A stretch of DNA of 5,566 bases, from assembly GCA_009692395.1 (NCBI GenBank), contig SHZG01000161.1, positions 1-5,566 of the forward strand. The letters are read 5' to 3'. The position numbers were made by a program, and so were the translations under genes. The stretch is from Methylococcales bacterium (GTDB lineage: Bacteria > Pseudomonadota > Gammaproteobacteria > Methylococcales > Methylomonadaceae). Positions 1-5,438 of the stretch are shown in pieces. Within the stretch, counting starts at the first letter, position 1. The number at the start of each line of letters is the position of its first letter. The notes under the pieces are model-generated. The model was not told the DNA's origin. It did no database searches and saw only the letters and a list, made by a program, of their open reading frames with translations.

Positions 1-63
1 ACTGCTCCACTGATACACTGTTCTCTCAGCTCTTTTAAATCATTTTATTTTGCTTTGGCTATA
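1..63 (+). mobile_element. 3' end of an IS630-like insertion sequence (partial)
   Basis: Positions 51-64 read TGCTTTGGCTATAG, the exact reverse complement of CTATAGCCAAAGCA at 5419-5432, which lies just upstream of an IS630-type transposase start. Similarity continues inward: read on the minus strand, GCCAAAGCA is followed by ATAA and TGATT blocks at the same spacing in both places. This is what the two terminal inverted repeats of one IS family would look like, with this copy oriented so its transposase would be read on the + strand and lie outside the window. A + frame ending at the TAA at 36-38 (peptide CSTDTLFSQLF) could be the transposase C-terminus, but that is too short to verify. TA dinucleotides at 60-61 and 62-63 fit the TA target of this family. 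The IS boundary is inferred. Confidence 0.5.
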
Positions 64-124
64 GCAGCTCATAAGGTCTTTTAGGTAAGTGTGATTTTAT
101 TCTGCCCGTGATTTTAATCTATCA

Positions 125-238
125 TCACAGATTTAACCCACTACCAATACCTTGAGTATCCAATACAACGATATGCGCAGTCAGCGAGTCAAGTACACTA
201 CTATTAAGTGTATTCACTGCCATGCCGTTTTTCTTCAT
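125..238 (-). pseudogene. Possible PAS-domain remnant
   Basis: A 37-codon minus-strand frame starts at ATG 238-236 and ends at TGA 127-125. Its residues 15-31 read VLDSLTAHIVVLDTQGI, close to the opening of PAS sensor domains (I/VLDSLPxHIaVLDxxGxI...N); an Asn follows at the expected spacing (residue 36) before the stop. A working PAS domain needs about 100 residues, so this can only be a leftover of a sensor kinase or diguanylate cyclase. A second open stretch on the same strand (about 324-235, peptide containing PDLKAREIIFMDYSK) ends in a TGA overlapping this ATG and may be another frame of the same decayed gene; I do not recognise it. The identification rests on pattern memory only. Confidence 0.33.
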
Positions 239-239
239 T

Positions 240-248
240 TGCTATAAT
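240..248 (+). promoter_or_regulatory. Extended -10 promoter
   Basis: TGCTATAAT is a perfect extended -10 element (TGn followed by TATAAT). No good -35 hexamer lies at 16-18 bases upstream, which extended -10 promoters can tolerate. Transcription would start near 255 and run into the hairpin at 372-415. No credible coding sequence lies between. In AT-rich DNA such a match can arise by chance. Confidence 0.35.
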
Positions 249-371
249 CCATAAAAATTATTTCACGCGCTTTTAAATCTGGAATTAATGCAAATACTAA
301 CGGGTTAATAACAGATTTAATAGGCTACCTAGGGCAATTAGCTTGTGATAACTAGAGAGCTATTGGGGGTT

Positions 372-415
372 AGAAACGCTATTGAAAGCGGTACTTCAAT
401 AACGTTTCTTTTGAT
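372..415 (+). terminator. Rho-independent terminator-like hairpin, + strand
   Basis: Bases 372-386 pair with 395-409 in a 15-position stem with one C/A mismatch (379 against 402) and an 8-base loop (387-394). The stem runs straight into TTTT (409-412), with another T run at 417-423. The T tract is on the + strand side, so it suits transcripts entering from the left rather than the minus-strand DUF805 gene, whose transcript would meet the same hairpin followed by AACCCCC. Confidence 0.5.
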
Positions 416-425
416 TGCTTTTTAA

Positions 426-836
426 TTAATAAGCCGTCTTTTTAGGATTAGAACCGTATTCATTTTCACTGGGTGTACTGTCTTTTACCAGAACAATCAG
501 CAGTACAATCACACCGATGACTGGGACTAGGGCAATAAACATCCACCAGCCACTGTGGTCAGTATCATGTAATCTACGCACTGCAACCGCTAGGCTTGGA
601 AGGAATACCGCCAGTGAGTAGATGCCGCCTAATAATCCCATGCTGACATTTGCAGCCATCTCTGCATCAACACCACCCATAGTGCTTTCGGCACTGCCAC
701 TACCCATCGCTATGTCGATGACAGTCAGAATTACACTAATGCTGGTACTGAATAAAACAAAGTACCAATACTCTGACCGACTGGCTCTACCGCTAAATAC
801 TACATACTTCTTCAAAACTTCAATATACCAATTCAT
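426..836 (-). CDS. DUF805 family small inner-membrane protein
   Basis: The product is a 136-residue membrane protein of the DUF805 family (YhaH/YhaI type), whose biochemical role is unknown. Family marks visible: FSGRASRSEYW at residues 14-24, RRLHDTDHSGWW at 87-98, and a C-terminal PSENEYGSNP near 122-131. Membrane segments are likely at about 24-43, 68-85 and 98-117, giving a protein that is almost entirely membrane-embedded. The reading frame is open to an ATG at 899-897, but I chose the ATG at 836-834: it is preceded by AGGGG at 6 bases, and the FSGRASR motif then falls about 14 residues from the start as usual for the family. The upstream alternative would add 21 polar residues and begins inside an inverted repeat. 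The gene stands alone, divergent from the oad operon. Family assignment is firm; function is not. Confidence 0.9.
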   Translation of the reverse strand: MNWYIEVLKKYVVFSGRASRSEYWYFVLFSTSISVILTVIDIAMGSGSAESTMGGVDAEMAANVSMGLLGGIYSLAVFLPSLAVAVRRLHDTDHSGWWMFIALVPVIGVIVLLIVLVKDSTPSENEYGSNPKKTAY

Positions 837-873
837 ATTCTTCCCCTTTTTGCGTGATGCCCTGGATAAAAAC

Positions 874-904
874 GTTAGATGAGATAGGCACATTAACATC
901 TAAC
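874..904 (-). promoter_or_regulatory. Inverted repeat in the DUF805 leader
   Basis: GTTAGATG (874-881) and CATCTAAC (897-904) are perfect 8-base inverted repeats separated by 15 bases. They lie about 40-70 bases upstream of the chosen start, within the expected leader of the DUF805 transcript. This could be a protein-binding site or an RNA hairpin. The loop is larger than usual for a terminator and no T run follows on the minus strand. Confidence 0.35.
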
Positions 905-946
905 AGGGTTCAGTAAACACCCTCGTAGGCGACTAACTGAATTTGG

Positions 947-955
947 ATCCTATCA
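947..955 (-). promoter_or_regulatory. Candidate extended -10 for the DUF805 gene
   Basis: On the minus strand, 955-947 reads TGATAGGAT, an extended -10 (TGn plus TAGGAT, 5 of 6 to TATAAT). The -35 region is poor. It would give a leader of roughly 100 bases containing the inverted repeat at 874-904. Confidence 0.28.
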
Positions 956-983
956 TTTATTGCCTCAATTTAAGAAACTAATG

Positions 984-1088
984 TAGCTCTTAGGACTTTC
1001 GCTTGTTCATACTTTTACGGAGTACAAAGCTTGCTTTGTACAGCACAAACCAAGGTTTGTACTCCAGCGTAGCGAAAGTCCTAGCTCT
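984..1088. repeat. Palindromic MITE-like element with flanking direct repeats
   Basis: Outer arms TAGGACTTTCGCT (991-1003) and AGCGAAAGTCCTA (1071-1083) are perfect inverted repeats. Inside, 1019-1041 and 1043-1065 are inverted copies of each other, and each also folds alone: GTACAAAGC (1022-1030) pairs with GCTTTGTAC (1033-1041), and ACAAACC (1045-1051) with GGTTTGT (1054-1060). The element is bracketed by TAGCTCT at 984-990 and 1082-1088, which looks like a 6-7 bp target-site duplication. No coding capacity is visible. This fits a small non-autonomous transposable element of about 91 bp. It sits between the divergent DUF805 and oad promoters. Confidence 0.65.
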
Positions 1089-1130
1089 ATATGGGTTGTT
1101 TTGTCGCTTGAAAAATCTGTATCTGTATCA

Positions 1131-1172
1131 GGCGATTTTCACGTTTAACTCGAATTAGCGGAGCTAATCGCC
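1131..1172. repeat. Small nested inverted repeat
   Basis: GGCGATT (1131-1137) is complementary to AATCGCC (1166-1172), and inside it ATTAGC (1154-1159) pairs with GCTAAT (1163-1168) around GGA. The two pairings overlap by a few bases and so compete. No T run follows, so it is not a terminator. It may be a worn intergenic repeat. Confidence 0.3.
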
Positions 1173-1378
1173 ATTAACCTCAATATTTTCAGTCTAATTT
1201 TTGCTAAGAGAAGTTGTGAGTCATAAACCCACTAGGGTAATAAAGTGCGCTGATTTTTGTGAGCTATTGCAGGATAGGGTGAAAAATTGATTGATTTTTG
1301 GTGTCGTTAATTCAATCGCTGCATCAATAAATTATACAAATCAGTCGCTAAAAACACTAACTACCGCTTATCTTTAGT
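1173..1378. other. Intergenic stretch with no recognised feature
   Basis: This AT-rich stretch upstream of oadG holds no convincing reading frame, RNA gene or strong palindrome on either strand. A TATACA (1333-1338) with a weak TTCAAT 16 bases upstream is a marginal promoter match. Confidence 0.5.
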
Positions 1379-1407
1379 TTGTTTAGCGGCTTGGTTTTAT
1401 GGATAAT
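1379..1407 (+). promoter_or_regulatory. Candidate promoter of the oadGAB operon
   Basis: TTGTTT (1379-1384) and GATAAT (1402-1407) are separated by 17 bases; the -10 matches 5 of 6 consensus positions and the -35 matches its TTG. Transcription would begin near 1414, leaving a leader of about 50 bases before oadG. No clear regulator site is visible. Confidence 0.35.
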
Positions 1408-1462
1408 GTAGTTATATGGGTTTCAATGGCTGCAAACAGTTCAATATAAAAGGTTTGGCAAT

Positions 1463-1690
1463 ATGACAGAGTTAATGAGTAGTGGAATAGAATTAATGGT
1501 TGCGGGTATGACTATCGTGTTCTTATTTTTGGTTATGCTGGTGGGTGCGATTAATCTCATGTCGTTTTTAGTACAGCGATTTTTCCCTGAACAACCCACA
1601 TCAACTCATCTCACTACAGGTGGTGTTGATAAAAATGTCATTGCCGCTATTACTGCCGCCGTGCATCAGTATCGAAGCAAACATCAATAA
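1463..1690 (+). CDS. oadG: Oxaloacetate decarboxylase gamma subunit
   Basis: OadG is the small membrane subunit of the sodium-pumping oxaloacetate decarboxylase. In studied members it anchors OadA to OadB and binds zinc, aiding carboxyl transfer and decarboxylation. This 75-residue protein has one long membrane helix at about residues 8-38 (starting IELMVAGMTIVFLFLV) and a short hydrophilic tail ending in VIAAITAAVHQYR (59-71), the usual C-terminal signature of the subunit. The Pro-rich linker seen in many homologues is short here. Start: ATG at 1463 with AAAGG at 1449-1453, 9 bases upstream; the helix then begins at the usual place. It is the first gene of the operon, 77 bases before oadA. 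The sequence alone is weakly conserved, but the order G-A-B makes the call secure. Confidence 0.92.
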   Translation: MTELMSSGIELMVAGMTIVFLFLVMLVGAINLMSFLVQRFFPEQPTSTHLTTGGVDKNVIAAITAAVHQYRSKHQ

Positions 1691-1715
1691 TTTTTTAACA
1701 TAAAACAATCAACGT

Positions 1716-1728
1716 GGCTCACTGAGCC
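1716..1728 (+). promoter_or_regulatory. Small hairpin in the oadG-oadA gap
   Basis: GGCTC (1716-1720) pairs with GAGCC (1724-1728) over a 3-base loop, about 40 bases before the oadA start. No T run follows, so termination is unlikely; an effect on RNA stability or subunit ratio is conceivable. Confidence 0.25.
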
Positions 1729-1767
1729 GATGATAAATATAGACAGGTTTCTGGAGAACTATTAAGC

Positions 1768-3543
1768 ATGGCACAAGATAAAAAAAAGCCCCTAGCAATC
1801 ACTGAAGTCGTTTTGCGTGATGCCCATCAATCCATTTTAGCAACGCGTTTACGCGTTGAAGATATGCTACCCATTTGCGAAAAACTGGATGCTATTGGTT
1901 ATTGGTCTATTGAGTCATGGGGTGGAGCAACTTTTGATGCCTGCATTCGCTATTTAGGCGAAGATCCGTGGGAACGGTTACGCTTATTAAAAGCGGCAAT
2001 GCCTAGCACACCGCAACAAATGTTGTTGCGTGGACAGAATATTTTAGGTTATCGGCATTACGCTGATGATGTGGTCGATAAATTTGTCGAACGCTGTGCG
2101 GTCAATGGCATTGACGTGTTCCGCATTTTTGATGCAATGAACGACATGAGAAATATCGAACACGCTGTTAAAGCTGTGTTAGCGACGGATGCTCATGCAC
2201 AAGGCACAATTTCTTATACTACCAGTCCTGTACACACCATCGAAACATGGGTGACACTGGCGAAACAAATTGAAGATATGGGGGCGCATTCCATTTGTAT
2301 CAAAGATATGGCAGGCTTGCTCAAACCTTATGAAGCCTTTGAACTGGTCAGTCGTTTGAAAAAAAGTACCAGCCTACCCATTCATTTACATTGCCATGCG
2401 ACGACGGGTTTAAGTGTTACGACTATTATCAAAGCTACTGAAGCGGGTTTAGATCATGCCGATACCGCCATTTCGTCCATGAGCATGACTTATGGACACA
2501 GTGCTACAGAATCTATTGTTGCTAGTTTAGAAGGCACGCCTTATGCGACAGGTTTAGATTTAGTGAAGCTGGAAGAAATCGCGCACTACTTTAGGGATGT
2601 GCGCAAAAAATACGCCCAATTTGAGGGCAGTATGAAAGGCATAGATGGTCGGATTCTTATTGCTCAAGTTCCGGGTGGTATGTTAACCAACATGGAAAGC
2701 CAGTTAAAAGAACAAGGCGCGACTGATAAATATGATGAAGTGCTACAAGAAATCCCGCGCGTGCGTGCTGATTTAGGCTTTATTCCGTTAGTAACACCTA
2801 CTTCACAAATTGTCGGCACACAAGCCGTTATCAATGTATTAAGCGGTGAGCGTTATAAAACCATTACTAAAGAAACCGCAGGCGTATTAAAAGGTGAATA
2901 CGGTGCAACACCTGCACCCGTTAATGAAGAGCTACAAGCACGGGTACTCAATGGCGCGTCAGTCATTACTTGCCGTCCAGCCGATTTAATCGCCGCTGAA
3001 ATGGATAAACTCATTGCTGAAGTCCAAGAAAAAGCCAAAGCAGAAGGCATAAAACTAGCAGCGAATGTTGAAGAAGACGCGCTTATTCACGGTATGTTTG
3101 CCCAAGTCGGTTGGAAATTTATTGCTAATCGTGGCAATCCCGATGCGTTTGAAGCCGCACCCAGTGTGCAGCCTGTTGTTGCAGCGACAACCAACAACCA
3201 ACAACCCACGGGTACGGAAACTTACGTCGTCAATGTTGATGGTAGAAACTTTAATGTTGCCGTCAGTGCAGGCGATACCACATTCGCCATTCAAGCGGTA
3301 ACTAACAGTGTAGAAATTGCGCCACCGAGTGACGGGGCAGTCATTGAATCACCAATGGCAGGTAATATCCTAAAAGTATTAGTGAGCGTTGGTAGCACGA
3401 TTGCCGCAGGTGATGTAGTCGTCATCATGGAAGCCATGAAAATGGAAACTGAAATACGTTCAAAATATACAGGCATAGTCAGTGCCATCCACGTTAAAGA
3501 GGGTGGTGCGGTTGCTGGTAGTGATTTATTGATTTCGCTATAA
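1768..3543 (+). CDS. oadA: Oxaloacetate decarboxylase alpha subunit, biotin-containing
   Basis: OadA is the cytoplasmic subunit that moves CO2 from oxaloacetate onto its own biotin, yielding pyruvate; the carboxyl group is then passed to OadB. The 591 residues are the normal family length. The carboxyltransferase TIM barrel fills about residues 8-300: RDAHQS at 17-22 supplies metal ligand D18, CIKDMAG at 177-183 supplies K179 (carbamylated in the family), and HLHCH at 206-210 supplies H208 and H210. A conserved carboxylase domain follows to about 460, then a short Ala/Thr/Asn/Gln-rich linker (462-484) and a biotinyl domain with EAMKMET at 555-561, where K558 lies 33 residues from the C-terminus. 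Start: ATG at 1768 with GGAG at 1753-1756, a rather long 11-base spacing. PycB of two-subunit pyruvate carboxylase looks alike, but flanking oadG and oadB decide for the decarboxylase. Confidence 0.97.
   Translation: MAQDKKKPLAITEVVLRDAHQSILATRLRVEDMLPICEKLDAIGYWSIESWGGATFDACIRYLGEDPWERLRLLKAAMPSTPQQMLLRGQNILGYRHYADDVVDKFVERCAVNGIDVFRIFDAMNDMRNIEHAVKAVLATDAHAQGTISYTTSPVHTIETWVTLAKQIEDMGAHSICIKDMAGLLKPYEAFELVSRLKKSTSLPIHLHCHATTGLSVTTIIKATEAGLDHADTAISSMSMTYGHSATESIVASLEGTPYATGLDLVKLEEIAHYFRDVRKKYAQFEGSMKGIDGRILIAQVPGGMLTNMESQLKEQGATDKYDEVLQEIPRVRADLGFIPLVTPTSQIVGTQAVINVLSGERYKTITKETAGVLKGEYGATPAPVNEELQARVLNGASVITCRPADLIAAEMDKLIAEVQEKAKAEGIKLAANVEEDALIHGMFAQVGWKFIANRGNPDAFEAAPSVQPVVAATTNNQQPTGTETYVVNVDGRNFNVAVSAGDTTFAIQAVTNSVEIAPPSDGAVIESPMAGNILKVLVSVGSTIAAGDVVVIMEAMKMETEIRSKYTGIVSAIHVKEGGAVAGSDLLISL
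3187..3207 (+). repeat. Three 7-base tandem repeats in the oadA linker
   Basis: Two copies of ACAACCA followed by ACAACCC form a tandem 7-mer coding for TTNNQQP (residues 474-480), in the flexible linker between the carboxylase and biotinyl domains. Three units equal seven codons, so the frame is kept; a change of one unit would shift it. Confidence 0.6.
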
Positions 3544-3566
3544 CGCTTTAATAAAAGGGAACAGGC

Positions 3567-4694
3567 ATGGACAATCTTATTTCACTCTGGCATAGCACAG
3601 GCATTTACAACTTTACTTCAGGTCAGGCATTCATGATGCTGGTCGGCTTTTTGTTATTATTTCTGGCGATTAAAAAAGGCTTTGAACCCTTATTACTACT
3701 GCCCATAGGCTTTGGTGCGATACTCAGCAACATTCCTATCGCGGGTATTGCCGAAGAAGGCGGAATATTGTCTTACCTGTATTTTGGTATTAAGGCAGGG
3801 ATTTTCCCGTTACTCATTTTCATGGGCGTAGGCGCAATGACCGATTTTGGCCCCATGATTGCCAATCCTAAAACCTTATTATTAGGGGCGGCGGCGCAAT
3901 TTGGTATTTTTGCCTCTTTATTGGGTGCATTAGCACTCAATATCGTTCCAGGTTTGGAATTTACATTAAAAGATGCCGCCGCTATTGGCATTATTGGTGG
4001 CGCGGATGGCCCAACCGCCATTTATGTTGCCTCAAAACTCGCGCCTGATTTACTGGGTGCAATTGCCGTTGCCGCTTACTCCTACATGGCATTAGTACCA
4101 TTAATTCAACCGCCCATCATGCGCGCGTTGACCACCGAAGCCGAACGTAAAATTGAAATGAAACAACTTCGCGTTGTTAGCAAAACCGAAAAAATTGCCT
4201 TTCCGTTGATGCTGTTGTTTTTATCTATTTTATTACTGCCTTCTGCAACCCCGTTAATCGGTATGTTTGCCTTGGGTAATCTGATGAATGCCAGTGGTGT
4301 CGTTGAGCGATTAAGTCAAACCGCACAAAATGAACTCATCAACATCGTCACCATTTTCCTAGGCTTAGCCGTCGGATCAAAACTCAGTGCCGAAGCCTTT
4401 TTACAAGTTAAAACCCTAGGTATCTTAGCCTTAGGCGCGTGTGCCTTTGCCATCGGCACAGCCTCAGGTGTCATCATGGCAAAAGTCATGAACCGCTTCA
4501 GCACCACGCTCATTAATCCATTGATAGGCGCGGCGGGTGTTTCCGCTGTCCCAATGGCAGCGCGAGTTGCCAACAAAGTTGGCTTAGAAAGCAACCCCCA
4601 CAACTTCTTATTAATGCACGCAATGGGCCCCAATGTCGCAGGCGTAATAGGTTCAGCAGTTGCGGCTGGTGTGTTATTGAGTTTGATTCAATAA
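3567..4694 (+). CDS. oadB: Oxaloacetate decarboxylase beta subunit (Na+-pumping)
   Basis: OadB is the integral membrane subunit that decarboxylates carboxybiotin on OadA and uses the energy to export Na+, consuming a proton. The 375-residue protein is hydrophobic almost throughout, with roughly nine or more membrane segments. Recognised family motifs: MGVGAMTDFGP (86-96), GIIGGADGPTAIY (141-153), AYSYMALVPLIQPPIM (170-185), GVSAVPMAARVANKVGLE (324-341) and HAMGPNVAGVIGSA (351-364). D147, N317, G321, S326 and R333 match, at one constant offset, the residues D203, N373, G377, S382 and R389 studied in Klebsiella OadB (numbering from memory). The protein is the short form lacking the roughly 60-residue N-terminal-half insertion of that enzyme. 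Start: ATG at 3567 with AGGGA 6 bases upstream and 23 bases after oadA, so the two are cotranscribed. It is the last gene before a terminator. Confidence 0.97.
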   Translation: MDNLISLWHSTGIYNFTSGQAFMMLVGFLLLFLAIKKGFEPLLLLPIGFGAILSNIPIAGIAEEGGILSYLYFGIKAGIFPLLIFMGVGAMTDFGPMIANPKTLLLGAAAQFGIFASLLGALALNIVPGLEFTLKDAAAIGIIGGADGPTAIYVASKLAPDLLGAIAVAAYSYMALVPLIQPPIMRALTTEAERKIEMKQLRVVSKTEKIAFPLMLLFLSILLLPSATPLIGMFALGNLMNASGVVERLSQTAQNELINIVTIFLGLAVGSKLSAEAFLQVKTLGILALGACAFAIGTASGVIMAKVMNRFSTTLINPLIGAAGVSAVPMAARVANKVGLESNPHNFLLMHAMGPNVAGVIGSAVAAGVLLSLIQ

Positions 4695-4726
4695 CCGTAC
4701 TAATACATTCCATACGATATAAAAAG

Positions 4727-4768
4727 AAAAGACCTGACAGATATTTAAAATCTGTCGGGTCTTTTTTT
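4727..4768 (+). terminator. Rho-independent terminator of oadGAB
   Basis: AAAAGACCTGACAGAT (4727-4742) pairs with 4750-4765 in a 16-bp stem with a single T-G wobble (4735 with 4757) and a 7-base loop. It is followed by an unbroken T run at 4762-4768. It starts 32 bases after the oadB stop. The A-rich left arm would give a U-rich tail on the minus strand too, so it may work in both directions. Confidence 0.93.
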
Positions 4769-4786
4769 ATCAGGATAATCATGTCA

Positions 4787-4807
4787 GTTGGGCTGGCGAT
4801 AGCCAAC
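4787..4807. repeat. Bulged inverted repeat
   Basis: GTTGGGCT (4787-4794) is complementary to AGCCAAC (4801-4807) except for one extra G, around a 6-base loop. It lies between the operon terminator and the 118-bp repeat and may be a separate small intergenic repeat. No T run follows. Confidence 0.3.
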
Positions 4808-4845
4808 CCTATAGTCATTAATTTAATAAATAAAACCACAAGATA

Positions 4846-4963
4846 ATCGTTACAACGCTCTGCGTTGTAATGCCACCGAAGACGCTCTAGCGTCTTCATG
4901 ATGTGTTACAGGGGACGCTGGAGCGTCCACTCACGCATTCCAACGCAGAGCGATTGGAACGAT
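4846..4963. repeat. 118-bp four-hairpin intergenic repeat
   Basis: The ends ATCGTT (4846-4851) and AACGAT (4958-4963) open a long imperfect inverted repeat: the first 28 bases match the reverse complement of the last 29 with two substitutions and one single-base gap. Each arm is itself a hairpin: TTACAACGC (4850-4858) pairs with GCGTTGTAA (4862-4870), and TTCCAA (4939-4944) with TTGGAA (4954-4959). Between them lie two more hairpins with the related cores GACGCTCTAGCGTC (4881-4894) and GACGCTGGAGCGTC (4914-4927), extended to 9-bp and 7-bp stems. There is no coding capacity and no obvious target duplication. I recall similar dispersed repeats from several gammaproteobacterial and cyanobacterial genomes, but cannot confirm this here. 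Confidence 0.75.
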
Positions 4964-5050
4964 GTGTTTTTATGTGTTATTGATTATTATACAAGTTTCC
5001 TTAAGTTGATGCGTATGAGGTTGGCTATTTCCAAACCAACAAAATCTTAA

Positions 5051-5097
5051 AACTTAACCCTATTGCCAACTTAAAGTTATACAATAGTAAAACTTAA
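5051..5097 (+). promoter_or_regulatory. mazE promoter/operator region
   Basis: AACTTAA occurs three times (5051-5057, 5068-5074, 5091-5097). The middle copy is the left half of an 11-base palindrome, AACTT-A-AAGTT (5068-5078). TACAAT (5080-5085) directly after it is a -10-like hexamer without a good -35. Antitoxins of the MazE type usually bind palindromes in their own promoter, so this is the likely operator. An inverted copy, TTAAGTT, lies at 5001-5007. Confidence 0.4.
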
Positions 5098-5115
5098 ATC
5101 AACCAAGAGGCGATC

Positions 5116-5370
5116 ATGACTCAAGTAGCTATTAGGCAATCTGGCGGGGCTAATATCATTAGTTTGCCAAAAATGATACTTAACACACTTAATCTTCATG
5201 TTGGTTCAGTTTTAGAGCTTACATTAGAATATAATAAAATTATTCTAATGCCTGTCAGTCAAGAATCCAGTTTAGCAGAGCTTTTAGCGGGTAGTCCTAA
5301 ACAAGCGTTAAGATTGAATGAAGAAGACCAAGATTGGTTAAACGCGCCCGCTGTCGGTAAGGAAATTTAA
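5116..5370 (+). CDS. MazE/ChpS-type antitoxin
   Basis: This 84-residue protein is a type II antitoxin of the MazE/ChpS/PemI group: it would bind and neutralise a MazF-type endoribonuclease and repress its own promoter. Residues 1-47 form the DNA-binding swapped-hairpin (AbrB-like) domain, with IRQSGGANIISLPK at 6-19 and LNLHVGSVLEL at 25-35. The tail from 52 (LAELLAGSPKQALRLNEED, ending in APAVGKEI) is the acidic, toxin-wrapping segment. Length and both halves are complete. Start: ATG at 5116 with AAGAGG (5105-5110) 5 bases upstream. The stop codon shares one base with the ATG of the following toxin gene, the usual sign of translational coupling in these pairs. That toxin gene is broken, so the antitoxin seems to be left without its intact partner here. 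Confidence 0.9.
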   Translation: MTQVAIRQSGGANIISLPKMILNTLNLHVGSVLELTLEYNKIILMPVSQESSLAELLAGSPKQALRLNEEDQDWLNAPAVGKEI

Positions 5371-5438
5371 TGGATTATGTTCCAGAACAGGACGATGTTA
5401 TTTGGTTAAGTTTTGACCCTATAGCCAAAGCAGTATAA
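5370..5438 (+). pseudogene. MazF/PemK-type toxin gene, truncated by IS insertion
   Basis: The frame begins at ATG 5370-5372, overlapping the antitoxin stop (TAATG), and codes for 22 residues, MDYVPEQDDVIWLSFDPIAKAV, before TAA at 5436-5438. The first 17 residues match the N-terminus of MazF-like endoribonucleases (YVPxxGDIVWLxFDPxxGHEQ...), though the usual Gly of GD is replaced by Asp here. Homology stops after FDP, exactly where the IS end sequence begins (about 5420-5424), and the IS provides the stop codon. Full toxins have about 105-120 residues, so the RNA-binding and catalytic parts are missing. The rest of the gene may lie beyond the IS, outside the window. Confidence 0.8.

Noticed and set aside
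345..423. Small + strand GTG-initiated frame
   Set aside because: It has no ribosome binding site, uses a weak start, runs through the terminator hairpin and matches nothing I recognise.
622..882. 86-codon + strand frame opposite the DUF805 gene
   Set aside because: The DUF805 frame has clear family motifs and a strong ribosome binding site; this frame has neither.
837..899. N-terminal extension of DUF805 to the ATG at 899
   Set aside because: The 21 extra residues are not typical of the family, and the internal ATG at 836 has the better ribosome binding site.
1131..1172. tRNA or other structured RNA gene
   Set aside because: The pairings compete with each other and no cloverleaf, T-loop or acceptor stem can be drawn.
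1768..3543. Pyruvate carboxylase subunit B
   Set aside because: The protein alone could fit, but adjacent oadG and oadB identify the sodium-pumping decarboxylase.
4316..4633. 105-codon minus-strand frame inside oadB
   Set aside because: It is antisense to well-conserved OadB codons and has low-complexity, Ala/Lys/Pro-rich composition expected of a shadow frame.
4513..4899. 128-codon minus-strand reading frame antisense to the oadB end and spanning the terminator and repeat
   Set aside because: It overlaps a certain gene, the oad terminator and part of the hairpin repeat, and its product resembles no family I know; it is a shadow frame.
4846..4963. CRISPR array
   Set aside because: The repeats are inverted hairpins of differing sequence, without regular spacing or unique spacers, and no cas genes are near.
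4846..4963. Terminator or attenuator for neighbouring genes
   Set aside because: None of the four hairpins is followed directly by a T run in stem-adjacent position, and the operon already ends at 4727-4768.
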